Below, in pieces: positions 37,960 to 46,112 of a DNA stretch of 64,000 nt. The position numbers and the translations under genes were made by a program. The notes beneath the pieces were generated by a model. That model saw nothing but the letters and a program-made list of their open reading frames with translations, ran no database searches and was not told the origin of the DNA. Source of the stretch: Akkermansia muciniphila (GTDB taxonomy: Bacteria; Verrucomicrobiota; Verrucomicrobiia; Verrucomicrobiales; Akkermansiaceae); contig CAMDCV010000004.1 in the NCBI GenBank assembly GCA_945890645.1, positions 1 through 64,000 on the forward strand, in the 5' to 3' direction. Each line of letters opens with the position of its first letter. The first letter of the stretch is position 1.

Positions 37960-38391
37960 ATGAAAACATTTTCCGCCAAGCCACAGGACGTGCAACGCAC
38001 ATGGCACATCATCGACGCCAAGGACAAGATCCTCGGTGCCGTAGCTGTTGAAGCCGCCGTTTTGCTCCGTGGCAAGCACAAGCCGATCTTCACCACGCAC
38101 ATCGATACCGGTGACTTCGTAGTGATCATCAATGCCGATCAAGTTCGCTTCAGCGGCACCAAGGAAAATGATAAAATTTACACCCGCTTCACTGGCTTCG
38201 TCGGTGGCAAAAAAGTGGAAACACCACGCATGGTTCGTAAGCGTCGTCCCGTTCTTATGCTTGAGCGCGCCGTTTGGGGCATGCTTCCCAAAGGCAGCCT
38301 TGGTCGTCAGCAATACACCAAGCTGAAAGTTTACGCCGGTGCGGATCATCCGCACGCCGCACAACAACCCGTCGAGCGCACCATCGCCTGA
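37960..38391 (+). CDS. rplM: Large-subunit ribosomal protein L13 (uL13)
   Basis: 143 residues, normal for L13, starting MKTFSAKPQDVQRTWHIIDA. It contains LLRGKHKPIFTTHIDTGDFV and the MLPKGSLGRQQYTKLKVYAG motif typical of L13, an early-assembly 23S rRNA-binding protein. ATG 37960 was chosen over upstream in-frame codons by family alignment. rpsI follows after 29 bp in the widely conserved order. Confidence 0.97.
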   Translation: MKTFSAKPQDVQRTWHIIDAKDKILGAVAVEAAVLLRGKHKPIFTTHIDTGDFVVIINADQVRFSGTKENDKIYTRFTGFVGGKKVETPRMVRKRRPVLMLERAVWGMLPKGSLGRQQYTKLKVYAGADHPHAAQQPVERTIA

Positions 38392-38420
38392 TTTTCTTTC
38401 ACTCTCTCCTAATCAATTCC

Positions 38421-38816
38421 ATGAGCGAAATCACCACAGCATCCGCCACCGGCCGCCGCAAAAACGCCATCGCACACGTTTGGCTTTCCGAAGGCTCCGG
38501 TCAAATCATCATCAACGGTCGCACGTTTGAAGAATATCTTCCGACCATTCCACTACAAAACTCGGTTTTGTTGCCTTTCCAACACGGTCACTTGATCAAC
38601 AAGTTCGACGTGAAAGTCGTGGCTAAGGGCGGTGGCATCCACGGTCAAGTCGGCGCGATCAGCCTCGGCATTTCCCGCGCACTGACTCAGCTCAACCCTG
38701 AGATCCGCAAGCTGATCAAGCCCCACGGCTTGCTCACACGCGACGGTCGCATGAAGGAGCGTAAAAAAGCAGGTCGCCCCGGTGCCCGTAAACGCTTCCA
38801 GTTCTCGAAACGTTAA
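38421..38816 (+). CDS. rpsI: Small-subunit ribosomal protein S9 (uS9)
   Basis: 131 residues with the S9 signature GGGIHGQVGAISLGISRAL and the basic C-terminal tail ending KKAGRPGARKRFQFSKR that contacts P-site tRNA. It is co-transcribed with rplM and followed by a terminator. Confidence 0.97.
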   Translation: MSEITTASATGRRKNAIAHVWLSEGSGQIIINGRTFEEYLPTIPLQNSVLLPFQHGHLINKFDVKVVAKGGGIHGQVGAISLGISRALTQLNPEIRKLIKPHGLLTRDGRMKERKKAGRPGARKRFQFSKR

Positions 38817-38836
38817 TCGATTTTCTTTTCCCAACA

Positions 38837-38864
38837 GCCGCACCTTCTGGTGCGGCTTTTTTTT
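38837..38864 (+). terminator. Rho-independent terminator after rpsI
   Basis: GCCGCACC (38837-38844), loop TTCT, GGTGCGGC (38849-38856), then eight T residues (38857-38864). Confidence 0.96.
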
Positions 38865-38950
38865 GCATGGGCAAGAACTGTTCGATTCTCAAATCCAATC
38901 GTGACAGGCTTTCGACTTGCTAGCGTGTCGGTGATTGCTAAGCTACGGTC

Positions 38951-39400
38951 ATGCCTGATTTGACTCGCGTGGAACCGATCGCACTCCTGCCAACACAAGC
39001 GGGGTGCGCCGTGTTTCTGGGCGATGGCGAGAAGGTGATCTCATTTTTTATCGACCCGTCCATCGGCGTGTCAATCAATGCAGTGCTAGCGGGGCAAAAG
39101 CCTGAACGTCCACTCACACACGATCTTTTTCTGATGACTTTGGAAGCGTTTGGCGCGCAGTTGCAACGCGTGGTCATCGTCGATATGCAAGAAGAGGTGT
39201 ATTTCGCGCGAGTGATCTTTCAGGTGGAAAACGAAATACAGGAGAAGAAAATCGTCGAGTTGGATGCGCGACCGAGCGATAGCATCGCCTTGGCCGTAAG
39301 GGTCAATGCACCGATCTATGTCGTCACATCGCTCTGGGAATCTCTTACTGATGTGGCGGAGACGCTCGAAGAGATGCGCCGCGAAAGTGAAGATTCGTAA
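38951..39400 (+). CDS. Bifunctional nuclease (DUF151/BFN) family protein
   Basis: The 149-residue protein has one BFN domain: CAVFLGDGEKVISFFIDPSIG, RPLTHDLFLMTLEAFG and the diagnostic VELDARPSDSIALAVRVNAPIYV. Members are reported to have RNase/DNase activity in plants; the bacterial role is unclear. The gene lies between rpsI and a terC-like gene on the same strand but after a terminator, so it has its own promoter. Confidence 0.9.
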   Translation: MPDLTRVEPIALLPTQAGCAVFLGDGEKVISFFIDPSIGVSINAVLAGQKPERPLTHDLFLMTLEAFGAQLQRVVIVDMQEEVYFARVIFQVENEIQEKKIVELDARPSDSIALAVRVNAPIYVVTSLWESLTDVAETLEEMRRESEDS

Positions 39401-39463
39401 GGCACTGTCGGATTGGTTCTTTACCAATCATCGCATTCCCCGTTAAGTCGCTGCGGAGTTCTT

Positions 39464-40504
39464 ATGACTGTGCATTATCCCGCTTGGTGTTGGGTCACCT
39501 TTTTTGTGGTCGTTTTTCTGGCGTTGTTTGTCGATCTTGGCATTGCGAACCGCCGCTCGCACGCACCTACACGACGCGAGACATTGATCTGGAGCTCAGT
39601 TTGGATTTCGTTGGCGTTGTTATTCAATGTCTTCGTCTATTGGGCAGTGAGTCACGCGAATGGGCCGGAGATGGGCTTTTTCAAAGCGAAGGAATTTTTG
39701 ACCGGCTATCTCATCGAACTCTCACTGTCAGTCGATAACTTGTTCGTGTTCTTGCTGATTTTTGGTTATTTCAAAGTGCCGAAAAAATACCAACACCGCG
39801 TGTTGTTCTGGGGTATCATGGGAGCATTGGCGATGCGCATGTTGATGATCTTTACGGGTGCCGAACTCGTCGAGCGCTTCCATTGGATCCTGTATATTTT
39901 TGGTGCGTTCCTTGTCTGGACTGGCGTAAAAATGTTTGGCAATAGCGATGATGGCTTCAATCCCGAAGACAGTCGCTTGGTGTCGTTCATCACGCGTTTC
40001 GTCCGCATCTCGAAGCACTATGAGGGCAGTCAGTTTACCATTATCAAGGACGGCAAGCGCACCGGTACTTTGTTGCTGCTCGTATTGATCGTGGTCGAGC
40101 TTTCCGATGTGATGTTTGCGGTCGATTCTATTCCAGCCATCTTTGGTATCACTACCGACAAGTTCATCGTCTATACTTCGAATATCTTCGCGATCCTTGG
40201 CTTGCGCACATTTTTCTTCTTGCTCGCCGATCTTGCGGACCGCTTCCATTTGTTAAAATACGGCCTTGCTTTCATTCTCAGTTTCATCGGCGTGAAAATG
40301 CTATTGCCTTTGGTTGCGGTGGGTTTGATGAAATTGCACAAGGGTCCCGCAGACACCGGATTTTATCATTGGCTTCAGCGCTACATCAATCATGACTTCC
40401 AGCAAATCATGGTCAATATATCCCTCGGTGTCGTTCTTAGCGCGTTGGTGATTTCGGTAGTGGCGTCGTTGCTGTTGCCGAAAAAAGAATCGACTGATTC
40501 CTAA
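39464..40504 (+). CDS. TerC/Alx-family membrane transporter
   Basis: A 346-residue polytopic membrane protein with about nine hydrophobic helices. The conserved acidic TerC motifs are IELSLSVDNLFVFLLIFGYF and ELSDVMFAVDSIPAIFGIT, whose Asp/Glu residues are thought to coordinate Mn2+ or Ca2+. Family members export manganese or load metal onto secreted proteins. ATG 39464 is used because the sequence before MTVHYPAWCWVTFF is not membrane-like. A small hairpin (GATTGGT/ACCAATC) lies about 40 bp upstream, but no yybP-ykoY Mn riboswitch was recognised. Confidence 0.9.
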   Translation: MTVHYPAWCWVTFFVVVFLALFVDLGIANRRSHAPTRRETLIWSSVWISLALLFNVFVYWAVSHANGPEMGFFKAKEFLTGYLIELSLSVDNLFVFLLIFGYFKVPKKYQHRVLFWGIMGALAMRMLMIFTGAELVERFHWILYIFGAFLVWTGVKMFGNSDDGFNPEDSRLVSFITRFVRISKHYEGSQFTIIKDGKRTGTLLLLVLIVVELSDVMFAVDSIPAIFGITTDKFIVYTSNIFAILGLRTFFFLLADLADRFHLLKYGLAFILSFIGVKMLLPLVAVGLMKLHKGPADTGFYHWLQRYINHDFQQIMVNISLGVVLSALVISVVASLLLPKKESTDS

Positions 40505-40515
40505 CAACTCGCGCG

Positions 40516-41082
40516 GTGCTGATCGCCTTTCACAAGCCCTTCGATGTGCTCTCGCAATTCACCCGCGAGCTGCCAGAGCACCGCACCTTGGCGGATTATA
40601 ATTTGCCGAAGGATGTGTATGCGATCGGTAGGTTGGACCGCGACTCGGAAGGCTTGTTATTGTTGAGCGATGAAAAATCCTTGGTGGATCGATTGTTGCA
40701 TCCTCGTCATGAGCACCCGCGCACGTACTGGGCGCAGGTTGAAGGTGCTCCGGAGGCCTTGGCTCTCGAGCGCTTGCAAAATGGCTCGCTCGTGATCCAA
40801 GGGTATCGCGTCGCTAAGGCACAAGCGCAGTGGCTAATGGAAGAACCTTCCTTGGCTCCTCGCACGCCGCCGATCCGCTATCGCGCGGCGATCCCCACAT
40901 CGTGGTTGCAGTTGACTTTGACAGAGGGGAAAAATCGCCAAGTGCGTCGCATGACAGCAGCGGTAGGTCTGCCGACTTTGCGACTGGTGCGCGCTGCCAT
41001 CGGAGCCTTTTGTATGGGCGATCTCCTACCGGGGCAGTGGCGAGAGCTCGATGCTGCGGACCGACGAATGCTCGGCGTGTGA
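40516..41082 (+). CDS. 23S rRNA pseudouridine synthase, RluE/RsuA family
   Basis: A 188-residue synthase with catalytic Asp41 in GRLDRDSEGLLLLSDE and the family ending LTEGKNRQVRRMTAAVGLPT and LRLVRAAIGAF. The absence of an N-terminal S4 domain and the short length are as in RluE, which modifies one uridine in 23S rRNA. The start is GTG 40516, directly before LIAFHKPFDVLSQF; no ATG fits. It follows the terC-like gene by 11 bp and is probably co-transcribed with it. Confidence 0.88.
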   Translation: MLIAFHKPFDVLSQFTRELPEHRTLADYNLPKDVYAIGRLDRDSEGLLLLSDEKSLVDRLLHPRHEHPRTYWAQVEGAPEALALERLQNGSLVIQGYRVAKAQAQWLMEEPSLAPRTPPIRYRAAIPTSWLQLTLTEGKNRQVRRMTAAVGLPTLRLVRAAIGAFCMGDLLPGQWRELDAADRRMLGV

Positions 41083-41149
41083 AAAAGATTTTGATGCAAT
41101 CGGCGACTGCGGACTCTTTAGACTTGGCATTGGTCGCGGGTGCGCTTTG

Positions 41150-41599
41150 ATGAGTCCGATGTTTCAGACCAGCCAACTCAGCGAAGAGCAAAAAAACACC
41201 ATCCGTCAATGGGCCGAGGACGGCGCGACGATGGCCGATATTCAGAAACAGATGAACGAACAATGGCAGATTCGCGTCACTTACATGGACACGCGATTTC
41301 TTATTCTCGATCTCGGCATTACACTGAAACAGGAAGTCAAAGAAGAGCCGAAAAAAGAAGAACCCGTCATTGCTCATCCCGATGGAGAGGCATTAGGCGG
41401 TGTTAAGGTCAGTAGGGATGAAATCGTCATCCCTGGCATGATGTTCAGTGGCAAAGTCATTTTCAGCGACGGTGAAAAAGCCCTCTGGTATGTCGATGAA
41501 AGTGGCCGCCTCGGTCTCGATCCTGATACTGCTGGCTACCGTCCAGTCCAAGAGGATATCATCGCCTTCCAAAACGAGCTCAAGCAGATGCTGCGGTGA
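41150..41599 (+). CDS. Conserved hypothetical protein (149 aa)
   Basis: It begins MSPMFQTSQLSEEQKNTIRQ with a helix-turn-helix-like segment (WAEDGATMADIQKQMNEQW), followed by a short charged KEEPKKEEP linker and a beta-rich C-terminal domain (VIPGMMFSGKVIFSDGEKAL, WYVDESGRLGLDPDTAGYRP). No family is recognised with certainty. It lies between a pseudouridine synthase and pgi on the same strand. The alternative start at MFQTSQ (41159) is equally possible. Confidence 0.65.
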   Translation: MSPMFQTSQLSEEQKNTIRQWAEDGATMADIQKQMNEQWQIRVTYMDTRFLILDLGITLKQEVKEEPKKEEPVIAHPDGEALGGVKVSRDEIVIPGMMFSGKVIFSDGEKALWYVDESGRLGLDPDTAGYRPVQEDIIAFQNELKQMLR

Positions 41600-41674
41600 A
41601 GTGAGTTGATTCAGTACGGAATTTTTCGCAATTCGCTTTGATTGGTGGCGGTGGGGTGGTATATCTGCGCTGTC

Positions 41675-43228
41675 ATGGCCTTTGATCGTTTTTCTCAAGA
41701 ATTGCTTCGTTACCCTGCTTTTGGTTTTTCGCTCGATACGTCGCGCATGGACATTGCTCCTGATTTCTGTGAGCAGATGAAGCCGAAGATTGATCGTGCG
41801 TTTGCCGATATGGTGGCACTGGAGGGCGGCGCGATTGCGAATCCCGATGAGGGTCGTATGGTCGGGCATTATTGGTTGCGCAATGCGGCCTTAGCTCCGT
41901 CGTCGGAAATCCAAGCGCAAATCACCGAACCGCTGGCGGCATTGAAAGACTTCGCACGTAAGATTCATTCTGCAGAAATCAAGGCACCCGCTGGTGGAGA
42001 ATTTCGTCGCGTGTTGCTGATCGGCATTGGTGGTTCGGCATTGGGACCACAGCTTGTTTCCGAGGCGTTGGGTAGCGGCGCTCGTCTGCCACTGTATTTC
42101 TTCGATAACACCGATCCCGATGGCATGGATCGCGTACTGGCGTCGATCGGGGAAAGTAATTTGGCATCGACTCTCGTGCTGGTCATATCGAAATCCGGCG
42201 GCACTCCTGAAACCCGCAACGGCATGATCGAAGCGAAGGCCGCTTATGATGCGGCGGGATTGGTATTTGGCAAGCATGCGGTCGCGATCACGGGCATAGG
42301 CTCGAAGCTCGACCAGTACGCGACCGAGCAAGGATTTATCATGCGCTTCCCGATGGAAGATTGGGTAGGCGGCAGAACTAGTGTGCTATCCACGGTGGGC
42401 CTAGTGCCTGCGGCGTTGCAGGGGATTGATGTCGATGCGATGCTCGCTGGTGCAGCGGCGATGGACGTGGAAACTCGTAAACAAGAGGTGAAACATAACG
42501 CGGCGATGCGTCTCGCCTTGGCGTGGTATTCGGGCTGCAACGGCAAAGGCGAAAAGGACATGGTTGTTCTGCCTTACAAAGATTCGTTGTGTTTAATGTC
42601 GAAGTACTTGCAACAGTTGGTGATGGAATCGCTGGGCAAGGAGCATGATCTCGATGGCAAGCAGGTGTTCCAAGGCATCGCGGTCTATGGCAATAAAGGA
42701 TCAACCGACCAACATGCCTACGTGCAACAACTCCGCGATGGGGTGCCGAATTTCTTCGCGACATTCATCGAAGTGCGCAAAGGGCGCGATGGCGATACGA
42801 TCGAAGTGGAGCCCGGCAATACGAGCGCGGATTACCTGCAAGGGTACTTGCGCGGCACACGCAGTGCTTTGTATCAATCGGGTCGCAAATCGATCACCAT
42901 TTCCTTGCCGGAAGTTTCGCCGTTCCAAGTGGGTGTATTGATTGCTTTGTATGAGCGAGCGGTCTCGTTTTATGCATCGTTAGTGAACATCAATGCGTAT
43001 CACCAGCCCGGCGTGGAGGCAGGGAAAAAAGCCGCAGCAACATTCCTAGCAACCTTGAATGGCGTGCGGGGTCGTCTCACTGCCGCACCGAAAACCGCCA
43101 GCGAAATCGCGCGAGAGATCGATGCCGATGCAGAGGACGTTTATCATTGCCTCACGCATTTGAGCGCGAACGGCGATGCCCAGTGCAACCTCGGCGCTTC
43201 TCCTGCAGAAGATACGTTTGGACTTTGA
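41675..43228 (+). CDS. pgi: Glucose-6-phosphate isomerase
   Basis: 517 residues with two SIS-type sugar isomerase folds: [34 protein letters not shown] (phosphate-binding) and [18 protein letters not shown] carrying conserved active-site residues. It interconverts glucose-6-phosphate and fructose-6-phosphate in glycolysis and gluconeogenesis. ATG 41675 starts the conserved part. A C-terminal winged-helix-like extension ([20 protein letters not shown]) is present. It converges with the SGNH hydrolase gene with only 3 bp between stops. Confidence 0.95.
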   Translation: MAFDRFSQELLRYPAFGFSLDTSRMDIAPDFCEQMKPKIDRAFADMVALEGGAIANPDEGRMVGHYWLRNAALAPSSEIQAQITEPLAALKDFARKIHSAEIKAPAGGEFRRVLLIGIGGSALGPQLVSEALGSGARLPLYFFDNTDPDGMDRVLASIGESNLASTLVLVISKSGGTPETRNGMIEAKAAYDAAGLVFGKHAVAITGIGSKLDQYATEQGFIMRFPMEDWVGGRTSVLSTVGLVPAALQGIDVDAMLAGAAAMDVETRKQEVKHNAAMRLALAWYSGCNGKGEKDMVVLPYKDSLCLMSKYLQQLVMESLGKEHDLDGKQVFQGIAVYGNKGSTDQHAYVQQLRDGVPNFFATFIEVRKGRDGDTIEVEPGNTSADYLQGYLRGTRSALYQSGRKSITISLPEVSPFQVGVLIALYERAVSFYASLVNINAYHQPGVEAGKKAAATFLATLNGVRGRLTAAPKTASEIAREIDADAEDVYHCLTHLSANGDAQCNLGASPAEDTFGL

Positions 43229-43231
43229 TGA

Positions 43232-43918
43232 TCACTCCTCTTTGATTCCCGTTAGGCCTAGTGCCGTTAGGATCTTCGGAGTGATGATTTTGGCGCAGCC
43301 TTCGGGGGTGACGTGGATGCTATCGGGCACGAATGTTTTGAACTGCTCCGGCTCATTGGTTTGCAGGGCTTTCCAGTTGGGGTAGTGATCGATGAGAATG
43401 AATTTTCGTTCCTTGGCGACGCTGCGATACATCTCATAATGTTTTTCGATGTCCTTGCGATACGATTTATGACCGGCGGGGTGGGCGTTGCCCGGGGTCA
43501 TGGTCATGAGGATAATCTCACACTGCGGATTTGCTTTGAGAATGGCAGCGATCATTGTCTCCAGATTTTTTTTCGCGATGGGCACGGAGCCTTCGAAGCG
43601 CTCGACGCAGTCGTTGATGGAAAATTCGATGAAGACGGTGTCGGGTTTTTTGTCGATCACGCGTTGTTGTAGATTGGCCACGCCCCAATCCGACCACTTA
43701 CCCGAGCCGCCGGAGTTGATGACAGTGGCCTGTTGCGGGAATTTTTTCTCTAACGCTGCGGTCATCTGTTTCACCCACGCGCCCGCAGCGGTGAGGCTGG
43801 TGCCGTAGGTGACGATGGTTTGTTTTTTGCCCGCTTCAAGGTGAGTCACTAATTTGCTTTTCTCTGCGCTGAACAAGGGCAGGGCGAGAGCAGTGAAGAA
43901 AAGGATAATGGTTTTCAT
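43232..43918 (-). CDS. Secreted SGNH/GDSL-family hydrolase
   Basis: 228 residues from ATG 43918, with a signal peptide (MKTIILFFTALALPLFSAEK). SGNH blocks are visible: block I VTYGTSLTAAGAW with Ser41, block II SGGSGKWSDWG, block III EFSINDCVERF and block V PDSIHVTPEG with catalytic Asp-His. Such enzymes hydrolyse acetyl or acyl esters, often on polysaccharides. The longer frame upstream runs through a repeat and is not likely translated. Confidence 0.87.
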   Translation of the reverse strand: MKTIILFFTALALPLFSAEKSKLVTHLEAGKKQTIVTYGTSLTAAGAWVKQMTAALEKKFPQQATVINSGGSGKWSDWGVANLQQRVIDKKPDTVFIEFSINDCVERFEGSVPIAKKNLETMIAAILKANPQCEIILMTMTPGNAHPAGHKSYRKDIEKHYEMYRSVAKERKFILIDHYPNWKALQTNEPEQFKTFVPDSIHVTPEGCAKIITPKILTALGLTGIKEE

Positions 43919-44010
43919 GGCGCGCACTGATCCATTATCAGTTATCCCGATGCATAGCAACTGGCTACTTGAGAATGCCAACCTTACGCACGCCCACTGA
44001 TCAAATCGGA

Positions 44011-44058
44011 GGACAGCGCGTCCCGCCTGTCTCGGCAAGCGGGCTTCAGCCTGTCACC
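44011..44058. repeat. Possible REP-like element (GACAG...CTGTC)
   Basis: GGACAGCGCGTCCCGCCTGT followed by CTCGGCAAGCGGGCTTCAGC and CTGTC forms a partial inverted repeat with internal GCGGG/CCCGC pairing. It lies between the SGNH gene and the minisatellite. Only one copy is in the window. Confidence 0.35.
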
Positions 44059-44073
44059 TTCATTTCCAGAAAA

Positions 44074-44400
44074 ATGCCAAACCCAATCATTCTCCCCAAA
44101 TCGCCCAGTAAGTTCTCTAAATTGCCCGGTTGGCTCCCCAAACAGCCCGGTAAACTCCCCAAATCGCCCGGTAAGCTCCCCAAATCGCCCGGTAAGCTCC
44201 CTAAATCGCCCGGTCGGCTCCCTAAATGGCCCGGTCGGATCCCAAAACACCTCGGCAAGCTCCCAAAACCGCCCGGTAGGTTATCCAAACGAATCGGTCG
44301 GGAACCCACACGAACTGGTAAGCGCCTCAAACAAAAAGATTCTCGTGCCAGCCGTAAAATTTACTTTTCAAGACAGAAGAATTTGCCATTTTTACCCTAA
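44074..44400 (+). CDS. Basic proline-rich repeat protein (KLPKSPG heptads), uncertain
   Basis: From ATG 44074 the frame encodes 108 residues, mainly seven-residue repeats (K/R)LPK(S/W/P)PG, followed by a basic tail. It is strongly positively charged without a signal peptide or known domain. The opposite strand is also largely open through the repeat because 21-bp units keep any stop-free frame open, so translation is not proven. The unit length being an exact multiple of three, with variation that leaves the LPK-PG pattern mostly intact, mildly favours coding. It precedes the unknown gene at 44461 by 60 bp. Confidence 0.35.
   Translation: MPNPIILPKSPSKFSKLPGWLPKQPGKLPKSPGKLPKSPGKLPKSPGRLPKWPGRIPKHLGKLPKPPGRLSKRIGREPTRTGKRLKQKDSRASRKIYFSRQKNLPFLP
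44092..44322. repeat. 21-bp tandem repeat (minisatellite), 11 units
   Basis: Eleven contiguous 21-nt units of the type CTCCCCAAATCGCCCGGTAA(G), with degenerate copies at both ends and identical copies in the middle. Uniform unit length and no spacers exclude a CRISPR array. Confidence 0.92.
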
Positions 44401-44460
44401 TCATCATCATTCAAAAATGCTGATGCCCCGTTAAAAAATCGACACCAACCTAGACAAACC

Positions 44461-45171
44461 ATGAAAAACGAATTCGCCAACCGCCAGAACATGCATCTCG
44501 CCATTGTCGCCCTGCTCGCCGATCCCTCCCAGGAGGTGGTTTGGAAAGACCAGGCCCCCACCATCTTCACCACCCGCGCTGCTACCCTAGTGCCCATGGT
44601 GAATGAACTCACCGCCCTCATCGCCCAGCAACAAGCCGCCACCACCGGCTACGCCGCTGCTAAAGAGCGCGAGGAAAAAGAACTCGAAACCGCCGCCCAC
44701 GAAATCTCCGAAGCCCTCGCCGATTGGTATGAGGATCAAAATCGCGAGGCAGATGCTGAAAAAGTTTCGCTCTCCCTCTCCGGCTGGCAAGCCCTGCGCG
44801 ATGTGCCACTCATTGGCCGTGCCAAGCTCCTGCATCAGTCGCTCACGGCCGCTCTCGCAGAAGATGCCGCTTCGCTCGCCGCGCACGGTCTCACCCCCGC
44901 CGATGCCACCCTGCTCGCCAAGGAAACGGCCGACTTCGAGACCATCGTCGCCAATCCCGCCGCCGCCATCGCGGGCCGCAAAGCCCTCACCACCGCCCTC
45001 CGCCCGAAATTCCGCGAAGTGGGCGAACTACTCCGCAAAATGGACCGCAACGTCCTGCGCTTCCGCAAAGATGAACCCGGCAACCGCTTCGCCGCCACCT
45101 GGCAAGCCACCCGCATCATCCGCGACCTCGGCGAATCCGCCCCCGCGCAATCCACCCCGCCGCCGACGTGA
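44461..45171 (+). CDS. Hypothetical helical protein (236 aa)
   Basis: It begins MKNEFANRQNMHLAIVALLA and is predicted almost entirely helical, Ala-rich and acidic, with a basic C-terminal segment (LLRKMDRNVLRFRKDEPGNR). There is no signal peptide or known domain; it resembles uncharacterised verrucomicrobial proteins by my recollection only. The gene uses strongly C-ending codons. It lies downstream of the 21-bp repeat and a candidate terminator follows. Confidence 0.65.
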   Translation: MKNEFANRQNMHLAIVALLADPSQEVVWKDQAPTIFTTRAATLVPMVNELTALIAQQQAATTGYAAAKEREEKELETAAHEISEALADWYEDQNREADAEKVSLSLSGWQALRDVPLIGRAKLLHQSLTAALAEDAASLAAHGLTPADATLLAKETADFETIVANPAAAIAGRKALTTALRPKFREVGELLRKMDRNVLRFRKDEPGNRFAATWQATRIIRDLGESAPAQSTPPPT

Positions 45172-45202
45172 GTTGATCCGGTCCGATCCAAACCCCAAGC
45201 CG

Positions 45203-45237
45203 CCGCGCCCGGAAGCCACCTTTTAGGCGCGGTTTCT
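45203..45237 (+). terminator. Candidate terminator after the 236-aa gene
   Basis: CCGCGCC (45203-45209) pairs with GGCGCGG (45226-45232), followed by TTTCTT. The loop is long (16 nt) and the T tract interrupted, so this is moderate evidence. Confidence 0.4.
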
Positions 45238-45419
45238 TGTTGGAATGAGCTAGAATGGCTAGGGCAAAGTAAGCTGGCCGAGCTCCGTGAGAAACGCGTT
45301 GTGCTTGTATGTGGGTCCATCTCGACCCGGCGGGAGTGGCGGGTCCCTTCCTTTCGGATTTCCCACTCGTTGAGCAGGGTGTCGCCGTGGAAGATGTCAA
45401 ACACTGTTTCCTGCTATCG

Positions 45420-46106
45420 CTAAGACTCAGGCCGGTTCGTGTCGGCTTTAAGAATCCTTGTATCAAAGACCCAGAAGCCTCGTTTGCCTTCCACGTTGGG
45501 ATCGGGCTCCTTACGGTTAAACGTCAGGTCTCTTCTGCCGATTTCACACTTGAGGAACCAATCTCCCATGACCGTGCCGAGAGGCGCGAACCCGGTAGGC
45601 GTGGGGATTTCTTCGTCGATTTCCTCCGCCAAGGAGTGCCGCACGTCGCGGGCATCGTAGCCATCGGGGCTGAAACGCAGCACGATGCCTGAACCTGAAG
45701 TGCGGAACATGTCTGCCGCCTGTGGGGCCACTTCCGGTTCGTGATAGCGGATCAGTTTCTTGGCCTGAAACGGCAGGCCCTTCGCGAAGATGGGCTTCCC
45801 GTCGCTTTCGACGGTGATCTGGATGATGCCGTCCGCGCCAGTTCTCTTCTCCGGCGTACCCGGTCCCTTGCCGAGAATCTTGTAGCTCTCGATGGCGAAA
45901 GAATAAACCGCACCCTTGAACGTGGAGACGACGATCGGATGCGGGGTGGAGAGCGCTTGGCCGAGTGCGCCGGTGATGGAGTCTTCGTCCGCATCGTTGA
46001 AGCGGTAACTTTGCACTGCTTTCTCGATCCTTTTGGTAAAGTGCGTCTTGATCCGCTGGATCAAGCCTTTGGGAACGAGCGTGGTAAGGTCGTCGGGATC
46101 GGTCAT
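45420..46106 (-). CDS. Putative PD-(D/E)XK-type (QAK) nuclease, last gene of the type I RM operon
   Basis: The 228-residue protein is not a standard type I subunit. It has an acidic N-terminal helix (FNDADEDSITGALGQAL), then GADGIIQI with D92 and LPFQAKKLIRY with Q114-A-K116. The D-Xn-QxK spacing is that of Mrr-like members of the PD-(D/E)XK nuclease superfamily, where Q replaces E. The rest (APQAADMFRTSGSGIVLRFS) is uncharacterised. It starts 6 bp after the hsdS stop, so it belongs to the same transcript. An extra effector or accessory defence role is inferred; a non-nuclease function is possible. Confidence 0.55.
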   Translation of the reverse strand: MTDPDDLTTLVPKGLIQRIKTHFTKRIEKAVQSYRFNDADEDSITGALGQALSTPHPIVVSTFKGAVYSFAIESYKILGKGPGTPEKRTGADGIIQITVESDGKPIFAKGLPFQAKKLIRYHEPEVAPQAADMFRTSGSGIVLRFSPDGYDARDVRHSLAEEIDEEIPTPTGFAPLGTVMGDWFLKCEIGRRDLTFNRKEPDPNVEGKRGFWVFDTRILKADTNRPES

Positions 46107-46112
46107 GGCGAG

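Noticed and set aside
39401-39463. Manganese (yybP-ykoY) riboswitch before the TerC-family gene
   Set aside because: Only 63 bp and a small hairpin are present; the conserved yybP-ykoY loops were not found.
44092-44322. Possible CRISPR array
   Set aside because: Units are contiguous 21-bp copies without unique spacers and no cas genes are nearby.
44835-45404. 189-codon minus-strand frame over the 236-aa gene end
   Set aside because: It lies mainly antisense to a gene with consistent codon usage, and its Ser/Arg-rich product shows no domain.
45172-45419. Possible gene between the 236-aa gene and the QAK nuclease
   Set aside because: Short frames only, with no start site or similarity; a candidate terminator occupies the left part.
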